Below, in pieces: positions 7,181-12,660 of a stretch of 12,660 nt of DNA. Below the pieces are notes generated by a model, which was given only the letters and a program-made list of their open reading frames with translations, did not search any database and was not told the DNA's origin. The stretch covers positions 1-12,660 of the forward strand of contig JAEZXM010000179.1 of NCBI GenBank assembly GCA_023419875.1. Direction: 5' to 3'. Origin of the DNA: Pseudomonadota bacterium. Its GTDB lineage: Bacteria > Myxococcota > Myxococcia > Myxococcales > Anaeromyxobacteraceae. How positions within the stretch are numbered: position 1 is the stretch's first letter; every line of letters begins with the position of its first letter. Position numbers and translations under genes: made by a program.

Positions 7181-8086
7181 ATGGGCGGGAAATGGCTGGT
7201 GGGACTCGGGCTGGTGTGCGTGCTCGCGCCGCCCGCGGCGGCGCAGGACGCTCAGCAGGGCTCGCAGCAGGCGGGGACGAGCCCTGCGTTCGAGCAGGCG
7301 TGCGTGGACCTCCTGCAAGGCAGGGTGCCGACCGGCGGCCCGGACGCGATCCGGGCCCTGAGAAGCGCATGCGAGAGCCTGATGGAGGCGCGCACCTCCG
7401 CCCAGGTGGAAGCGGGGGAGCGCGCCGCCGTGCAGCAGGAGCTGGCGGGCGCGTCTGCGCCGGCCGGCGAGCCGGCGGCCGGGACCGGCGCGGCGCCGGG
7501 AGAAGGATCTCAGGTCGCCGAAGGGCAGGGATCCGAAGCGGCGCAGGGGATCGGCGCCGCGTTCGCGCAGGCGGGGCGCGAGCTCACGAGCTCGGGCGGG
7601 ACGCGGGTGCTCGGCCGCAAAGCGCGGGGGCCGGTCCGGTTCTCCCTCGTCACCAACCCGGTCGGCTGGTTCACCGGCGTCGGGATCAACGCCGAGGGGT
7701 TCGGGTCGATTCTTCCCAAGGTCTCGTGGGTGGGCGGCCTGCGGTACTCGAAGACCGACGCCAACAGCGGCACGGTGAACACCTTCGGTGTCGAGGGCGG
7801 CGCCGACTACTTCCTGTACGGCCGCAACAACGAAGGGTTGCGGATCGGCCCGCGGCTCGAGCTCGCCGTGGGCCGCGAGACGTTCCAGGACACGACCACC
7901 TTCGCGTGGATGGGCCTGTCGGGCGAGGTCGGCTACAACTTCATCGCCACGAACGGGATCACCGGCTTGGCCTCCGTGGGCGTGGGCGGCAGGATCGCGG
8001 GCGACGAGCGCGATGACGACTTCTCGAGCTTCACCGGGGGAGAGTTCGGGCCATACGCCAAGCTCGGCATCGGCTACAGCTGGTGA
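7181..8086 (+). CDS. secreted, probably outer-membrane beta-barrel protein of unknown function
   Basis: The 301-residue product starts at ATG 7181, directly after a strong purine-rich ribosome binding site (GGGGGAGGGGGA). A signal peptide is clear (WLVGLGLVCVLAPPAAAQ, cleavage near residue 21). The mature N-terminus is rich in Gln, Ala and Gly. It has two cysteines (Cys41, Cys64) framing a short helical segment that could form a disulfide, followed by a low-complexity Ala/Gly/Glu linker (about 76-125). From about residue 145 the sequence alternates polar and hydrophobic residues with many Gly and aromatics (FSLVTNPVGWFTGVGINAEG, FGVEGGADYFLYGRN, GEVGYNFIATNG). It ends LGIGYSW, an aromatic C-terminus typical of outer-membrane barrels recognised by BAM. 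I do not recognise a named family. It probably carries its own promoter and is not obviously part of a neighbour operon. Confidence 0.8.
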   Translation: MGGKWLVGLGLVCVLAPPAAAQDAQQGSQQAGTSPAFEQACVDLLQGRVPTGGPDAIRALRSACESLMEARTSAQVEAGERAAVQQELAGASAPAGEPAAGTGAAPGEGSQVAEGQGSEAAQGIGAAFAQAGRELTSSGGTRVLGRKARGPVRFSLVTNPVGWFTGVGINAEGFGSILPKVSWVGGLRYSKTDANSGTVNTFGVEGGADYFLYGRNNEGLRIGPRLELAVGRETFQDTTTFAWMGLSGEVGYNFIATNGITGLASVGVGGRIAGDERDDDFSSFTGGEFGPYAKLGIGYSW

Positions 8087-8184
8087 ATCACGGAGCGTGA
8101 CGCGGCGAGCCGAACCCTTCCGGGGGTGGGCTGCGGCATCGAGGTAGAGCGGCGGGCGGCTTTCGAGTTAAACGTCCCGCACCC

Positions 8185-8529
8185 ATGACGCCGGAGCAGC
8201 GGCTCGCCGCCGTCCGAAGCCATCTCGAGAAGCGACCCGACGATCCCTTCGTCCGGTACGCGCTCGCGATGGCGCTGCGCTCGGCCGGCGACCTTGCCGG
8301 CGCGGTACTGGAGCTCCGCGAGCTTGCGCGGCGCACCCCGGACTACGTCCCGACCTACCTCATGCTCGGACAGGCGCTCGAGCTGCGCGGCGAGGATGCC
8401 GGCGCGCTGGACGCGTACGAGGCCGGACTCGGCGCCGCGCGGCGACGCGGGGACGGTCACGCGGAGCGGGAGCTCGCGGCGGCGGCGGAAGGGCTACGGG
8501 CGAGGGGCATCCGAGGAACCACCGCATGA
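8185..8529 (+). CDS. small tetratricopeptide-repeat protein
   Basis: This 114-residue soluble protein has two clear TPR units, at about residues 21-55 (ALAMALRSAGDLAGAVLEL) and 56-90 (YLMLGQALELRGEDAGALDAY), with the usual small residues at TPR positions 8, 20 and 27. It also has an amphipathic N-terminal helix and a basic/Ala-rich tail. There is no signal peptide, so it is probably cytoplasmic and binds a protein partner. ATG 8185 has no good Shine-Dalgarno sequence; the upstream 98 bp (8087-8184) holds an A/T patch, GAGTTAAAC, 11 nt before the start that could be a -10 region with a very short leader. Its stop overlaps the fabI start (ATGA), so the two are translationally coupled. Whether it acts on fatty-acid synthesis is not known. 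Confidence 0.82.
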   Translation: MTPEQRLAAVRSHLEKRPDDPFVRYALAMALRSAGDLAGAVLELRELARRTPDYVPTYLMLGQALELRGEDAGALDAYEAGLGAARRRGDGHAERELAAAAEGLRARGIRGTTA

Positions 8530-9356
8530 ACGAGAACGACACGGGCGAAGGGCAGCGCGGGGAGCTCCGGCTGGGAGGGCTCCTCCGCGGGAAGCGGGCG
8601 CTCGTCACCGGCGTCGCGAACGAGATGTCGATCGCCTGGGCCATCGCCCGGGCCTTCCATGCGGAGGGAGCGGAGCTCGTCTTCACGTACCCCGGCGAGG
8701 CGATCGAGCGGCGCATGCGGCCGCTCGTGGAGACGCTCGGGCCGCGGGCGATCCTCGAGTGCGACGTCGGGAAGGACCAGGACATCGAGCGGACGGTGCG
8801 CGCGGTCGGCGAGGTCTGGGAGCGTCTCGACATCCTCGTCCATTCGATCGGCTTCGCGCCGCGCGGTGCGCTGGAGGGGCGCTTCACCGACGTGACCACG
8901 CGCGAGGCATGGAACGTCGCGCTGGAGGTCTCGGCGTACTCGCTCGTCGGGCTGACGCGCGCCTTCTGGCCGATGATGCGTCCGGGTTCGAGCGTCCTGT
9001 CGCTGACGTACTTCGGCGCGGAGAAGGTGGTCCGGAACTACAACGTGATGGGGGTCGCCAAGGCCGCGCTCGAGTGCGCGACGCGCTACCTCGCGGACGA
9101 CCTCGGCCAGGACGGGATCCGGGTGAACACGATCAGCGCCGGTCCCATCAAGACGCTCGCCGCAGCGGGCATCAAGGGCATGCGGGCGATGCTCTCGGAG
9201 AACGCCGCCCGGACGCCGCTCCGCCGCAACATCGAGCAGGAGGACGTGGCCCGCGCCGCGCTCTACCTGTGCTCGGAGCTCGCGAAGAACGTGACCGGCG
9301 AGGTGCTGCACGTGGATGCGGGGCAGAACATCCTGGGCGTGGTGCAGATGGGTTGA
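8526..9356 (+). CDS. fabI: enoyl-[acyl-carrier-protein] reductase, NADH-type (FabI)
   Basis: The 276-residue SDR-fold enzyme catalyses the last step of each fatty-acid elongation cycle, reducing trans-2-enoyl-ACP with NAD(P)H in the cytoplasm. Visible FabI hallmarks are the nucleotide loop TGVANEMSIAWAIA, the ECDVGKD segment, VHSIGFAPRGALEG, and the signature YFGAEK followed by YNVMGVAK. Tyr162, Tyr172 and Lys179 match E. coli Tyr146, Tyr156 and Lys163. NTISAGPIKTLAAAGIKG and the C-terminal GEVLHVDAGQNILG complete the match. It carries a roughly 16-residue N-terminal extension relative to E. coli FabI. ATG 8526 overlaps the TPR stop; AGGA lies about 10 nt upstream. The residues contacted by triclosan in E. 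coli (the Gly in HSIGFAP and both tyrosines) are conserved, which suggests a canonical, inhibitor-sensitive form, but that is inference. Confidence 0.96.
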   Translation: MNENDTGEGQRGELRLGGLLRGKRALVTGVANEMSIAWAIARAFHAEGAELVFTYPGEAIERRMRPLVETLGPRAILECDVGKDQDIERTVRAVGEVWERLDILVHSIGFAPRGALEGRFTDVTTREAWNVALEVSAYSLVGLTRAFWPMMRPGSSVLSLTYFGAEKVVRNYNVMGVAKAALECATRYLADDLGQDGIRVNTISAGPIKTLAAAGIKGMRAMLSENAARTPLRRNIEQEDVARAALYLCSELAKNVTGEVLHVDAGQNILGVVQMG

Positions 9357-9363
9357 CCTGGTC

Positions 9364-9416
9364 TTGACCGGACCCAAAGGTCCGCCTTTCGGCCGGCCGG
9401 CCGCGCCGCGGACCTC
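9364..9416. repeat. left double hairpin flanking the RAYT transposase, 7 nt after the fabI stop
   Basis: Two overlapping stems share one strand. CGGACC (9369-9374) pairs with GGTCCG (9379-9384) across CAAA. Alternatively AGGTCCGC (9378-9385) pairs with GCGGACCT (9408-9415) across a GC-rich 22-nt loop holding GGCCGGCC. Positions 9362-9386, read as reverse complement, match 10614-10638 at 20 of 25 positions. The element lies just after fabI and may end its transcript, though no T-run follows beyond CCTTTC. It may also be a REP-like target of the adjacent transposase. Confidence 0.6.
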
Positions 9417-9482
9417 GTCAGCGCAGCCTACGAATGGGGAATGCTCACCCTGGATTGACGCGCTTCGACCGGGAAGTGGTCA

Positions 9483-9514
9483 GCGCTCGCGAACGGCTTC
9501 GCGATGGTGAGCGC
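9483..9514. repeat. REP-like imperfect palindrome between fabI and the transposase
   Basis: GCGCTC (9483-9488) plus GCGAA (9489-9493) can pair with TTCGC (9498-9502) and GAGCGC (9509-9514) around a CGGC loop, with a one-sided bulge GATGGT (9503-9508). This 11-bp interrupted stem resembles bacterial REP hairpins in size and shape. It is the only notable feature in 9417-9622; the rest of that stretch shows no gene I can support. Confidence 0.4.
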
Positions 9515-9622
9515 CGCTAGAGGGCTCGCGGAAGAACTTGCTGACGACGGCCACGCTGCGGTCGAGCTTGTCCCCCGAGCCGGCGCTCGCGCGAAACGAG
9601 AAGGGCTGCGTAGACTGAAAGC

Positions 9623-10528
9623 TCAGCCGCTCGCGCAGCTCACCCCGAACCTCACGCGCATCAGGTAGGTGCCGTGAGGAAACACCACGTTTCGCTCGCC
9701 TTTGAAGTACCTCTCCAGCGCATCGCCGTAATCCTGGAGGAAGCTCGCGAGCCGCCCGAGCGCCTCGGCCCGCTTCCATCTGTCCTGTGCAGCGACCCTG
9801 GGCTTGAGCGAGCGCCGCGGTTCGGTCGAGGGAGGACGGGCGGTGTACTTCTGCTTCCGGACCCGGTGTGGGCCAAGCACGATCGCGCCTCTCGCCTCGC
9901 GTTCGGTCCGGGCAGCAGCCTCGAGCTGCTTCACGCGGGCGACGACCTGCGCCCGGAACGCCTCCACCGAGTCGAAACCCTCGGGAACCGAGAACACCAG
10001 CTCACTGCTGGGCGGCATCGAGCCGCCCTCGACGAAGTAATGGCCGGGCCTCTCGATCCGTTCGCCCGGGCCCCCGATGAAGCGCGGATCAGACCACACC
10101 CCGGGCCACTGGCGGCCGCGCTCGACGAGCCCCGCGCTCGCGGGGTTTGCGAGGGTGTAGGCGATCTTCTCGAGGACGTCCTCCGGAGTGGTGAGCGCGA
10201 CGGCGCTGTAGCTCGAAGGAGCCCAGAAGTTCTCCCACCGTCCGTGGAGCGCGTTCAAGGCTTTGGCGAGAACGCCGTCGAGGAACTGGCCGAACTCGGG
10301 GAGTCTCGCGTGGACGTCAGTGACCACGAGATGGACGTGGTTGCTCATCACGCAGACGGCGTGGACGAGGATCTTGTAGCGATGGGCGGCTTCGGCGAGG
10401 ACGTACTTGAAGATGAGATTGGTGAGGATCGAAGGCTTGAGCAGGAACTCCCGCTGGGTGCAGCGACGGGAGACCAGATACGGGGTGTTTTTCACGATCC
10501 GTCGAGGCGCGGTCACGGTCGGTGCCAA
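9623..10528 (-). CDS. Y1/HUH transposase, REP-associated tyrosine transposase (RAYT) type, long form
   Basis: The 301-residue protein belongs to the Y1_Tnp/COG1943 group of single-strand HUH endonucleases related to IS200/IS605 TnpA and RAYTs. The catalytic HUH motif is HVH in VMSNHVHLVV (His64, His66). Tyr124 in YTLANPASAGLV is the likely nucleophile, at the position used by RAYTs. Residues 1-135 form the core. The remaining 165 or so residues are a basic, charged extension (for example VRKQKYTARPPSTEPRRSLK) that is absent from the roughly 165-residue E. coli RAYT. The start is TTG 10528; an in-frame GTG at 10516 is possible, and neither has a good ribosome binding site. Codon choice looks more mixed than in neighbours (AAA, TAT, CCT, AAT), hinting at acquisition. 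It sits between inverted double hairpins. There is no accessory TnpB. Confidence 0.88.
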   Translation of the reverse strand: MAPTVTAPRRIVKNTPYLVSRRCTQREFLLKPSILTNLIFKYVLAEAAHRYKILVHAVCVMSNHVHLVVTDVHARLPEFGQFLDGVLAKALNALHGRWENFWAPSSYSAVALTTPEDVLEKIAYTLANPASAGLVERGRQWPGVWSDPRFIGGPGERIERPGHYFVEGGSMPPSSELVFSVPEGFDSVEAFRAQVVARVKQLEAAARTEREARGAIVLGPHRVRKQKYTARPPSTEPRRSLKPRVAAQDRWKRAEALGRLASFLQDYGDALERYFKGERNVVFPHGTYLMRVRFGVSCASG

Positions 10529-10547
10529 GGCAGAAGCCGTGCCAGCT

Positions 10548-10632
10548 CCAGACCCGTGAAACGTCTACGCGACACATCCGACGACCGTCCGCGCCGCGGC
10601 CCCCCGTCCGCGCGGCGGACCTCTGGGTCTGG
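10548..10632. repeat. 8-bp inverted repeat spanning the RAYT upstream region
   Basis: CCAGACCC (10548-10555) is the exact reverse complement of GGGTCTGG (10625-10632). Together they enclose most of the 110-bp gap between the transposase start and the hydrolase stop. The second arm belongs to the right double hairpin, so the first may be a decayed extra copy of it. The gap itself holds no gene. Confidence 0.3.
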
Positions 10633-10636
10633 TTGA
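10606..10636. repeat. right double hairpin flanking the RAYT transposase, just after the MBL hydrolase stop
   Basis: GTCCGC (10606-10611) pairs with GCGGAC (10615-10620) across GCG. The alternative stem is CGGACC (10616-10621) with GGTCTG (10626-10631) across TCTG, one G-T wobble. The same order and same shared strand are found in the left copy at 9364-9416, in opposite orientation. CCGCGCGGCGGACCTC (10608-10623) also matches 9401-9416 directly at 15 of 16 positions. The wobble pair keeps the stem despite the change. It lies 2 nt past the hydrolase stop (minus strand). Confidence 0.6.
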
Positions 10637-10638
10637 GG

Positions 10639-11295
10639 CTACGGCAGGATCCCGGGCGACCGTTCGCCGACGAACGGGTTCGAACGCCGCTCCTCGCCGA
10701 TCGTCGTGTCCGGGCCGTGGCCGCAGTGGACTGCGGTGTCGTCCCCGAGCGCGAAGAGCACCTCGCGGATGGAGCGGACGATCGCGCGGGCGTCGCCGCC
10801 GGGCAGGTCGGTTCGGCCCACCGAGCCGGCAAACAGCGTGTCGGCCGAGAACAGGTGGCCGTCCCCGGCGAAGTGGATCGCGCAGGAGCCCGGCGTGTGT
10901 CCGGGCACGTGCAGCACCGTGGCCTCATGCTCACCGACCGTGAACCGATCGCCGTGGACGTGGTGGTGCGCGACCTCGGGCGGCGGCGGGGCGGGCGGGA
11001 GGCCGAACACCGCCGTCTGCATGGGGAGCCGCTCCAGGATCGGCTGGTCGGCCTCGTGGATCTGGACGGGCGCCCCCGTGGCCGCCGCGGCCTCGCCGGC
11101 GCCGGTGACGTGGTCGAGGTGACCGTGGGTGAGGACGATGCGCGTCACCCGGAAGCCCTCCGGCTGCGCGAGAGCGAGCACCCGCGGGATCTCGTCACCG
11201 GGGTCGATGAGCACCGCCTCGCGCGTGCGGTCGCACGCGACGAGCCAGGCGTTCATCGCGAACGGTCCGACGACCGCGTGGCGAACGACGAGCAT
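10639..11295 (-). CDS. MBL-fold metallo-hydrolase, glyoxalase II-like
   Basis: The 218-residue protein has a complete metallo-beta-lactamase fold signature: THGHLDH (His57, His59, Asp61, His62), GHTPGS (His133), FSADTLFAGSVGRTDLPGGD (bridging Asp152), and HCGHGPDT (His193) ahead of a TIGEERRSNPFV tail. This pattern, with the SVGRTDLPGG loop, is typical of the YcbL/glyoxalase-II-like hydrolases, which bind one or two zinc or iron ions and cleave thioesters such as S-lactoylglutathione. The true substrate is unknown. It has no signal peptide and is presumably cytoplasmic. ATG 11295 lies 10 nt downstream of the Fe-S carrier stop, so the two are probably cotranscribed. The Shine-Dalgarno sequence is weak. 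All metal ligands are present, so it should be active. Confidence 0.92.
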   Translation of the reverse strand: MLVVRHAVVGPFAMNAWLVACDRTREAVLIDPGDEIPRVLALAQPEGFRVTRIVLTHGHLDHVTGAGEAAAATGAPVQIHEADQPILERLPMQTAVFGLPPAPPPPEVAHHHVHGDRFTVGEHEATVLHVPGHTPGSCAIHFAGDGHLFSADTLFAGSVGRTDLPGGDARAIVRSIREVLFALGDDTAVHCGHGPDTTIGEERRSNPFVGERSPGILP

Positions 11296-11305
11296 CCGGG
11301 GACGG

Positions 11306-11689
11306 CTACGGGGTGAACGAGCTGCCGCAGCCGCAGGTGCTCTTGGCGTTCGGGTTCTCGAACTTGAACCCCGCGCCCTGCAGGCCGGTCACGTAGTCGA
11401 TGGTGACGCCCTGCAGGTACATGTGGCTCATCGGATCGACGTACAGCTTCACGCCGTCCTGCTCGATGGTGAAGTCCTCGGGCCGCGGCTCCTTCTCGAA
11501 GTCCATCGAGTACTGGAACCCGGAGCAGCCGCCGCCGACGACGCCGACTCGGATCCCGTGCCCCTCGAGCCCTTCGCGGACGATGGCGTCCTTCACCATC
11601 TCCACCGCCTTCGCGGTGAGGACGATCGGGTTCGCGGGCGCCGCCTCGGGGACCGTGCGGGCGGAGGGGGCGATGACGGTGGCTTCCAT
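11306..11689 (-). CDS. erpA: A-type iron-sulfur cluster carrier (HesB/IscA/ErpA family)
   Basis: The 127-residue protein has the HesB/IscA core: IVLTAKAVEMVKDAI, RVGVVGGGCSGFQYSMDF (Cys55), then YLQGVTIDYVTGLQGAGFKF and the C-terminal STCGCGSSF (Cys119, Cys121). The three cysteines are those used by A-type carriers to hold and pass on Fe-S clusters to client enzymes in the cytoplasm. A roughly 20-residue Ala/Pro-rich N-terminus precedes the core. ATG 11689 is chosen because GGAG lies about 10 nt upstream; an upstream in-frame start at 11767 would run through the candidate promoter and is rejected. No IscS, IscU or Suf genes adjoin it. The symbol erpA is a best fit within the IscA/SufA/ErpA group, which sequence alone cannot separate with certainty. 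Confidence 0.93.
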   Translation of the reverse strand: MEATVIAPSARTVPEAAPANPIVLTAKAVEMVKDAIVREGLEGHGIRVGVVGGGCSGFQYSMDFEKEPRPEDFTIEQDGVKLYVDPMSHMYLQGVTIDYVTGLQGAGFKFENPNAKSTCGCGSSFTP

Positions 11690-11738
11690 GTGCGTGGTTC
11701 TCCAGGGGGCCGAGCAGGCCCTTCTCGGTTCGACAAAA

Positions 11739-11767
11739 AGCTTAACAGCCGCCCCGGGGCGCTTCAA
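11739..11767 (-). promoter_or_regulatory. candidate promoter of the Fe-S carrier gene with an internal palindrome
   Basis: On the minus strand TTGAAG (11762-11767) and TAAGCT (11739-11744) are separated by exactly 17 nt, a plausible sigma-70-like pair about 50 nt upstream of the start codon. The spacer contains a perfect 12-bp palindrome, CGCCCCGGGGCG (11750-11761), where a repressor could block polymerase. An A/T-rich TTTTTGTCG follows the -10. The whole 97-bp gap (11690-11786) separates the carrier gene from the SDR gene. Confidence 0.45.
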
Positions 11768-11786
11768 CGCGGGTTGCCGCCGCGGG

Positions 11787-12494
11787 CTACCCCCGGCCCG
11801 AGAGGTGCCTGCCGCCGTCGATGGGCAGGATGACGCCCGTCACGAAGGGCGCGCCCGCGAGGAAGAGCACCGCCTGGGCGACGTCCTCGGCCGTGCCCGA
11901 GCGGCCGAGGGGGATCCTCTTCTCCAGCACCCGGCGGCGTGCGGGCGGAACGCTCTCCGGCCACAGGACCGTCCCGGGCGCCACCGCGTTCACGCGCACC
12001 GCGGGGGCGAGCTCGAGCGCGAGGCACTCGGTCAGCCGGGCGAGCGCGGCCTTCGAGGCGCAGTAGGCGGCGTACTCCTTCCAGGGCACGAGCCCCCCGC
12101 CCACGTCGGCGACGTTCACCACCGCCCCGCGCGACCGCGTAAGGAGCGGCGCGAGCGCCTTCGTGAGGAGGAGCGGCCCGCGGGCGTTGAGGTCCATCTG
12201 CGCGTCGAAGGCCGCCGCGTCGATCTCGGCGAGCGGAAGCCGCTCGAACCCGGCGGCGCTGTTCACCAGCAGATCGAGTCGATCGAACCGCGCGCGGAAC
12301 GCCTGCGCGAGCCGCGCCGGGCCGTCCGCCGTGGCGAGGTCCCCGGCGAGCGCCGCAGGGAACCCGCGGGGCCGGTGGGTGCGATAGTGCGCGGCGACCG
12401 CCCAGCCGTCGCGCGCGAGGGCGCGTGCGATCGCCTCACCCACGCGTACGCCGGCGCCGGTGACGAGAGCGACCTTCTTCGTCCGGCGTGCCAC
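11787..12494 (-). CDS. short-chain dehydrogenase/reductase, pteridine-reductase-like
   Basis: The 235-residue SDR has a dinucleotide-binding loop TGAGVRVGEAIARAL (residues 12-26), a conserved D52, NSAAGF (78-83) in place of the usual NNAG, and YCASKAAL with Tyr144 and Lys148. The residue before the active-site loop is Asp130 (VNVADVGGG), not the serine of ordinary SDRs. Asp-Tyr-Lys is the catalytic set of PTR1 and FolM, and VNAVAPGTVLWPES is also typical of that branch. It therefore probably reduces a pterin or dihydrofolate-type substrate with NADPH, though other ketone substrates are possible. GTG 12494 is the start, with AAGGAG (12504-12509) 9 nt upstream, inside the end of the adenosyltransferase gene. 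Only 3 nt separate the two genes, so they share an operon. Confidence 0.86.
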   Translation of the reverse strand: MARRTKKVALVTGAGVRVGEAIARALARDGWAVAAHYRTHRPRGFPAALAGDLATADGPARLAQAFRARFDRLDLLVNSAAGFERLPLAEIDAAAFDAQMDLNARGPLLLTKALAPLLTRSRGAVVNVADVGGGLVPWKEYAAYCASKAALARLTECLALELAPAVRVNAVAPGTVLWPESVPPARRRVLEKRIPLGRSGTAEDVAQAVLFLAGAPFVTGVILPIDGGRHLSGRG

Positions 12495-12497
12495 GGC

Positions 12498-12660
12498 TCA
12501 GCGCTCCTTCTTCGGATCCCAGGCGACCTCGGGGCGGCCGGCCCTGTGGTTGGCGATCCGCGCGGCGACGAAGAGGAAGTCGGAGAGGCGGTTCAGGTAG
12601 GCGAGCACCTCCGGCTGGACCTCGTCGGGGCCCAAGGTGGCGAGGGCGACCGCGCGGCGC
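12498..12660 (-). CDS. PduO-type cob(I)alamin adenosyltransferase (5' part outside window)
   Basis: The last 53 codons are visible, ending at TGA 12498-12500. The sequence RRAVALATLGPDEVQPEVL, then YLNRLSDFLFVAARIANHRAG and PEVAWDPKKER, matches the C-terminal helix bundle of PduO/MMAB-type ATP:corrinoid adenosyltransferases; LNRLSD..F..AR..NH is the diagnostic signature near the active site. These enzymes transfer adenosyl from ATP to cob(I)alamin to make coenzyme B12 for mutases and lyases. It is followed 3 nt later by the SDR gene, and the ribosome binding site of the SDR lies within this gene. The N-terminal ATP-binding part is not visible, so completeness cannot be judged. Confidence 0.9.
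   Translation of the reverse strand, partial: RRAVALATLGPDEVQPEVLAYLNRLSDFLFVAARIANHRAGRPEVAWDPKKER

Noticed and set aside
9480..9779. Small minus-strand frame overlapping the transposase 3' end
   Set aside because: It overlaps the transposase end in another frame, has no ribosome binding site or motifs, and its last part crosses the hairpin at 9483-9514.
10131..10148. Palindrome CCCCGCG-CT-CGCGGGG inside the transposase gene
   Set aside because: It encodes the conserved NPASAGL stretch near the catalytic tyrosine, so coding constraint with GC-rich codons explains it.
1..12660. A shared B12 theme linking the methyltransferase at one end and the adenosyltransferase at the other
   Set aside because: The genes are about 12 kb apart with unrelated genes between them, and B12 dependence of the methyltransferase cannot be shown from the visible part.

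Overview
The window is very GC-rich (about 70% by eye) with strong G/C preference at third codon positions. Gene style and spacing look like a myxobacterium, most probably an Anaeromyxobacter-type member of the Myxococcota. That assignment is inferred from composition and protein flavour only; there is no rRNA gene. Coding density is high, and I saw no tRNA, rRNA or CRISPR array.

Left part (1-7078). A homocysteine S-methyltransferase-like gene runs off the left edge on the minus strand. It is divergent from a Tat-signal class V (isopenicillin-N-epimerase-like) aminotransferase, and the 323-bp gap between them holds nested inverted repeats. Next come a secreted family-3 solute-binding protein and a hybrid sensor histidine kinase that overlap by ATGA, so they probably form a sensory pair. 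A damaged ABC-2 transporter locus follows. Its ATPase gene is cut off straight after the Walker A lysine and threonines and joined to the start of the permease gene, and the permease also carries a one-base frameshift.

Middle (7079-9622). There is a secreted, probably outer-membrane beta-barrel protein of unknown function. After it a small TPR protein overlaps fabI (enoyl-ACP reductase) by ATGA. A 266-bp non-coding stretch with several hairpins separates fabI from the next gene.

Right part (9623-12660, all minus strand). Read in transcription order: the 3' end of a PduO-type cobalamin adenosyltransferase, a pteridine-reductase-like SDR 3 nt downstream of it, an A-type Fe-S carrier (ErpA/IscA-like) with its own candidate promoter, an MBL-fold glyoxalase-II-like hydrolase 10 nt after that, and a Y1/HUH transposase of the REP-associated (RAYT) type with an unusually long C-terminal extension.

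The most unusual non-coding signal is a pair of inverted, diverged but structurally matching double hairpins flanking the RAYT gene. They match at 20 of 25 positions in opposite orientation, and each lies within 10 nt of the stop codon of the neighbouring housekeeping gene. They may be REP-like partners of the transposase or a shared terminator type. I see no convincing new defence or biosynthetic system. The best leads are the RAYT/hairpin arrangement, the solute-binding-protein/kinase pair, the Tat-exported PLP enzyme, and the gutted ABC transporter.
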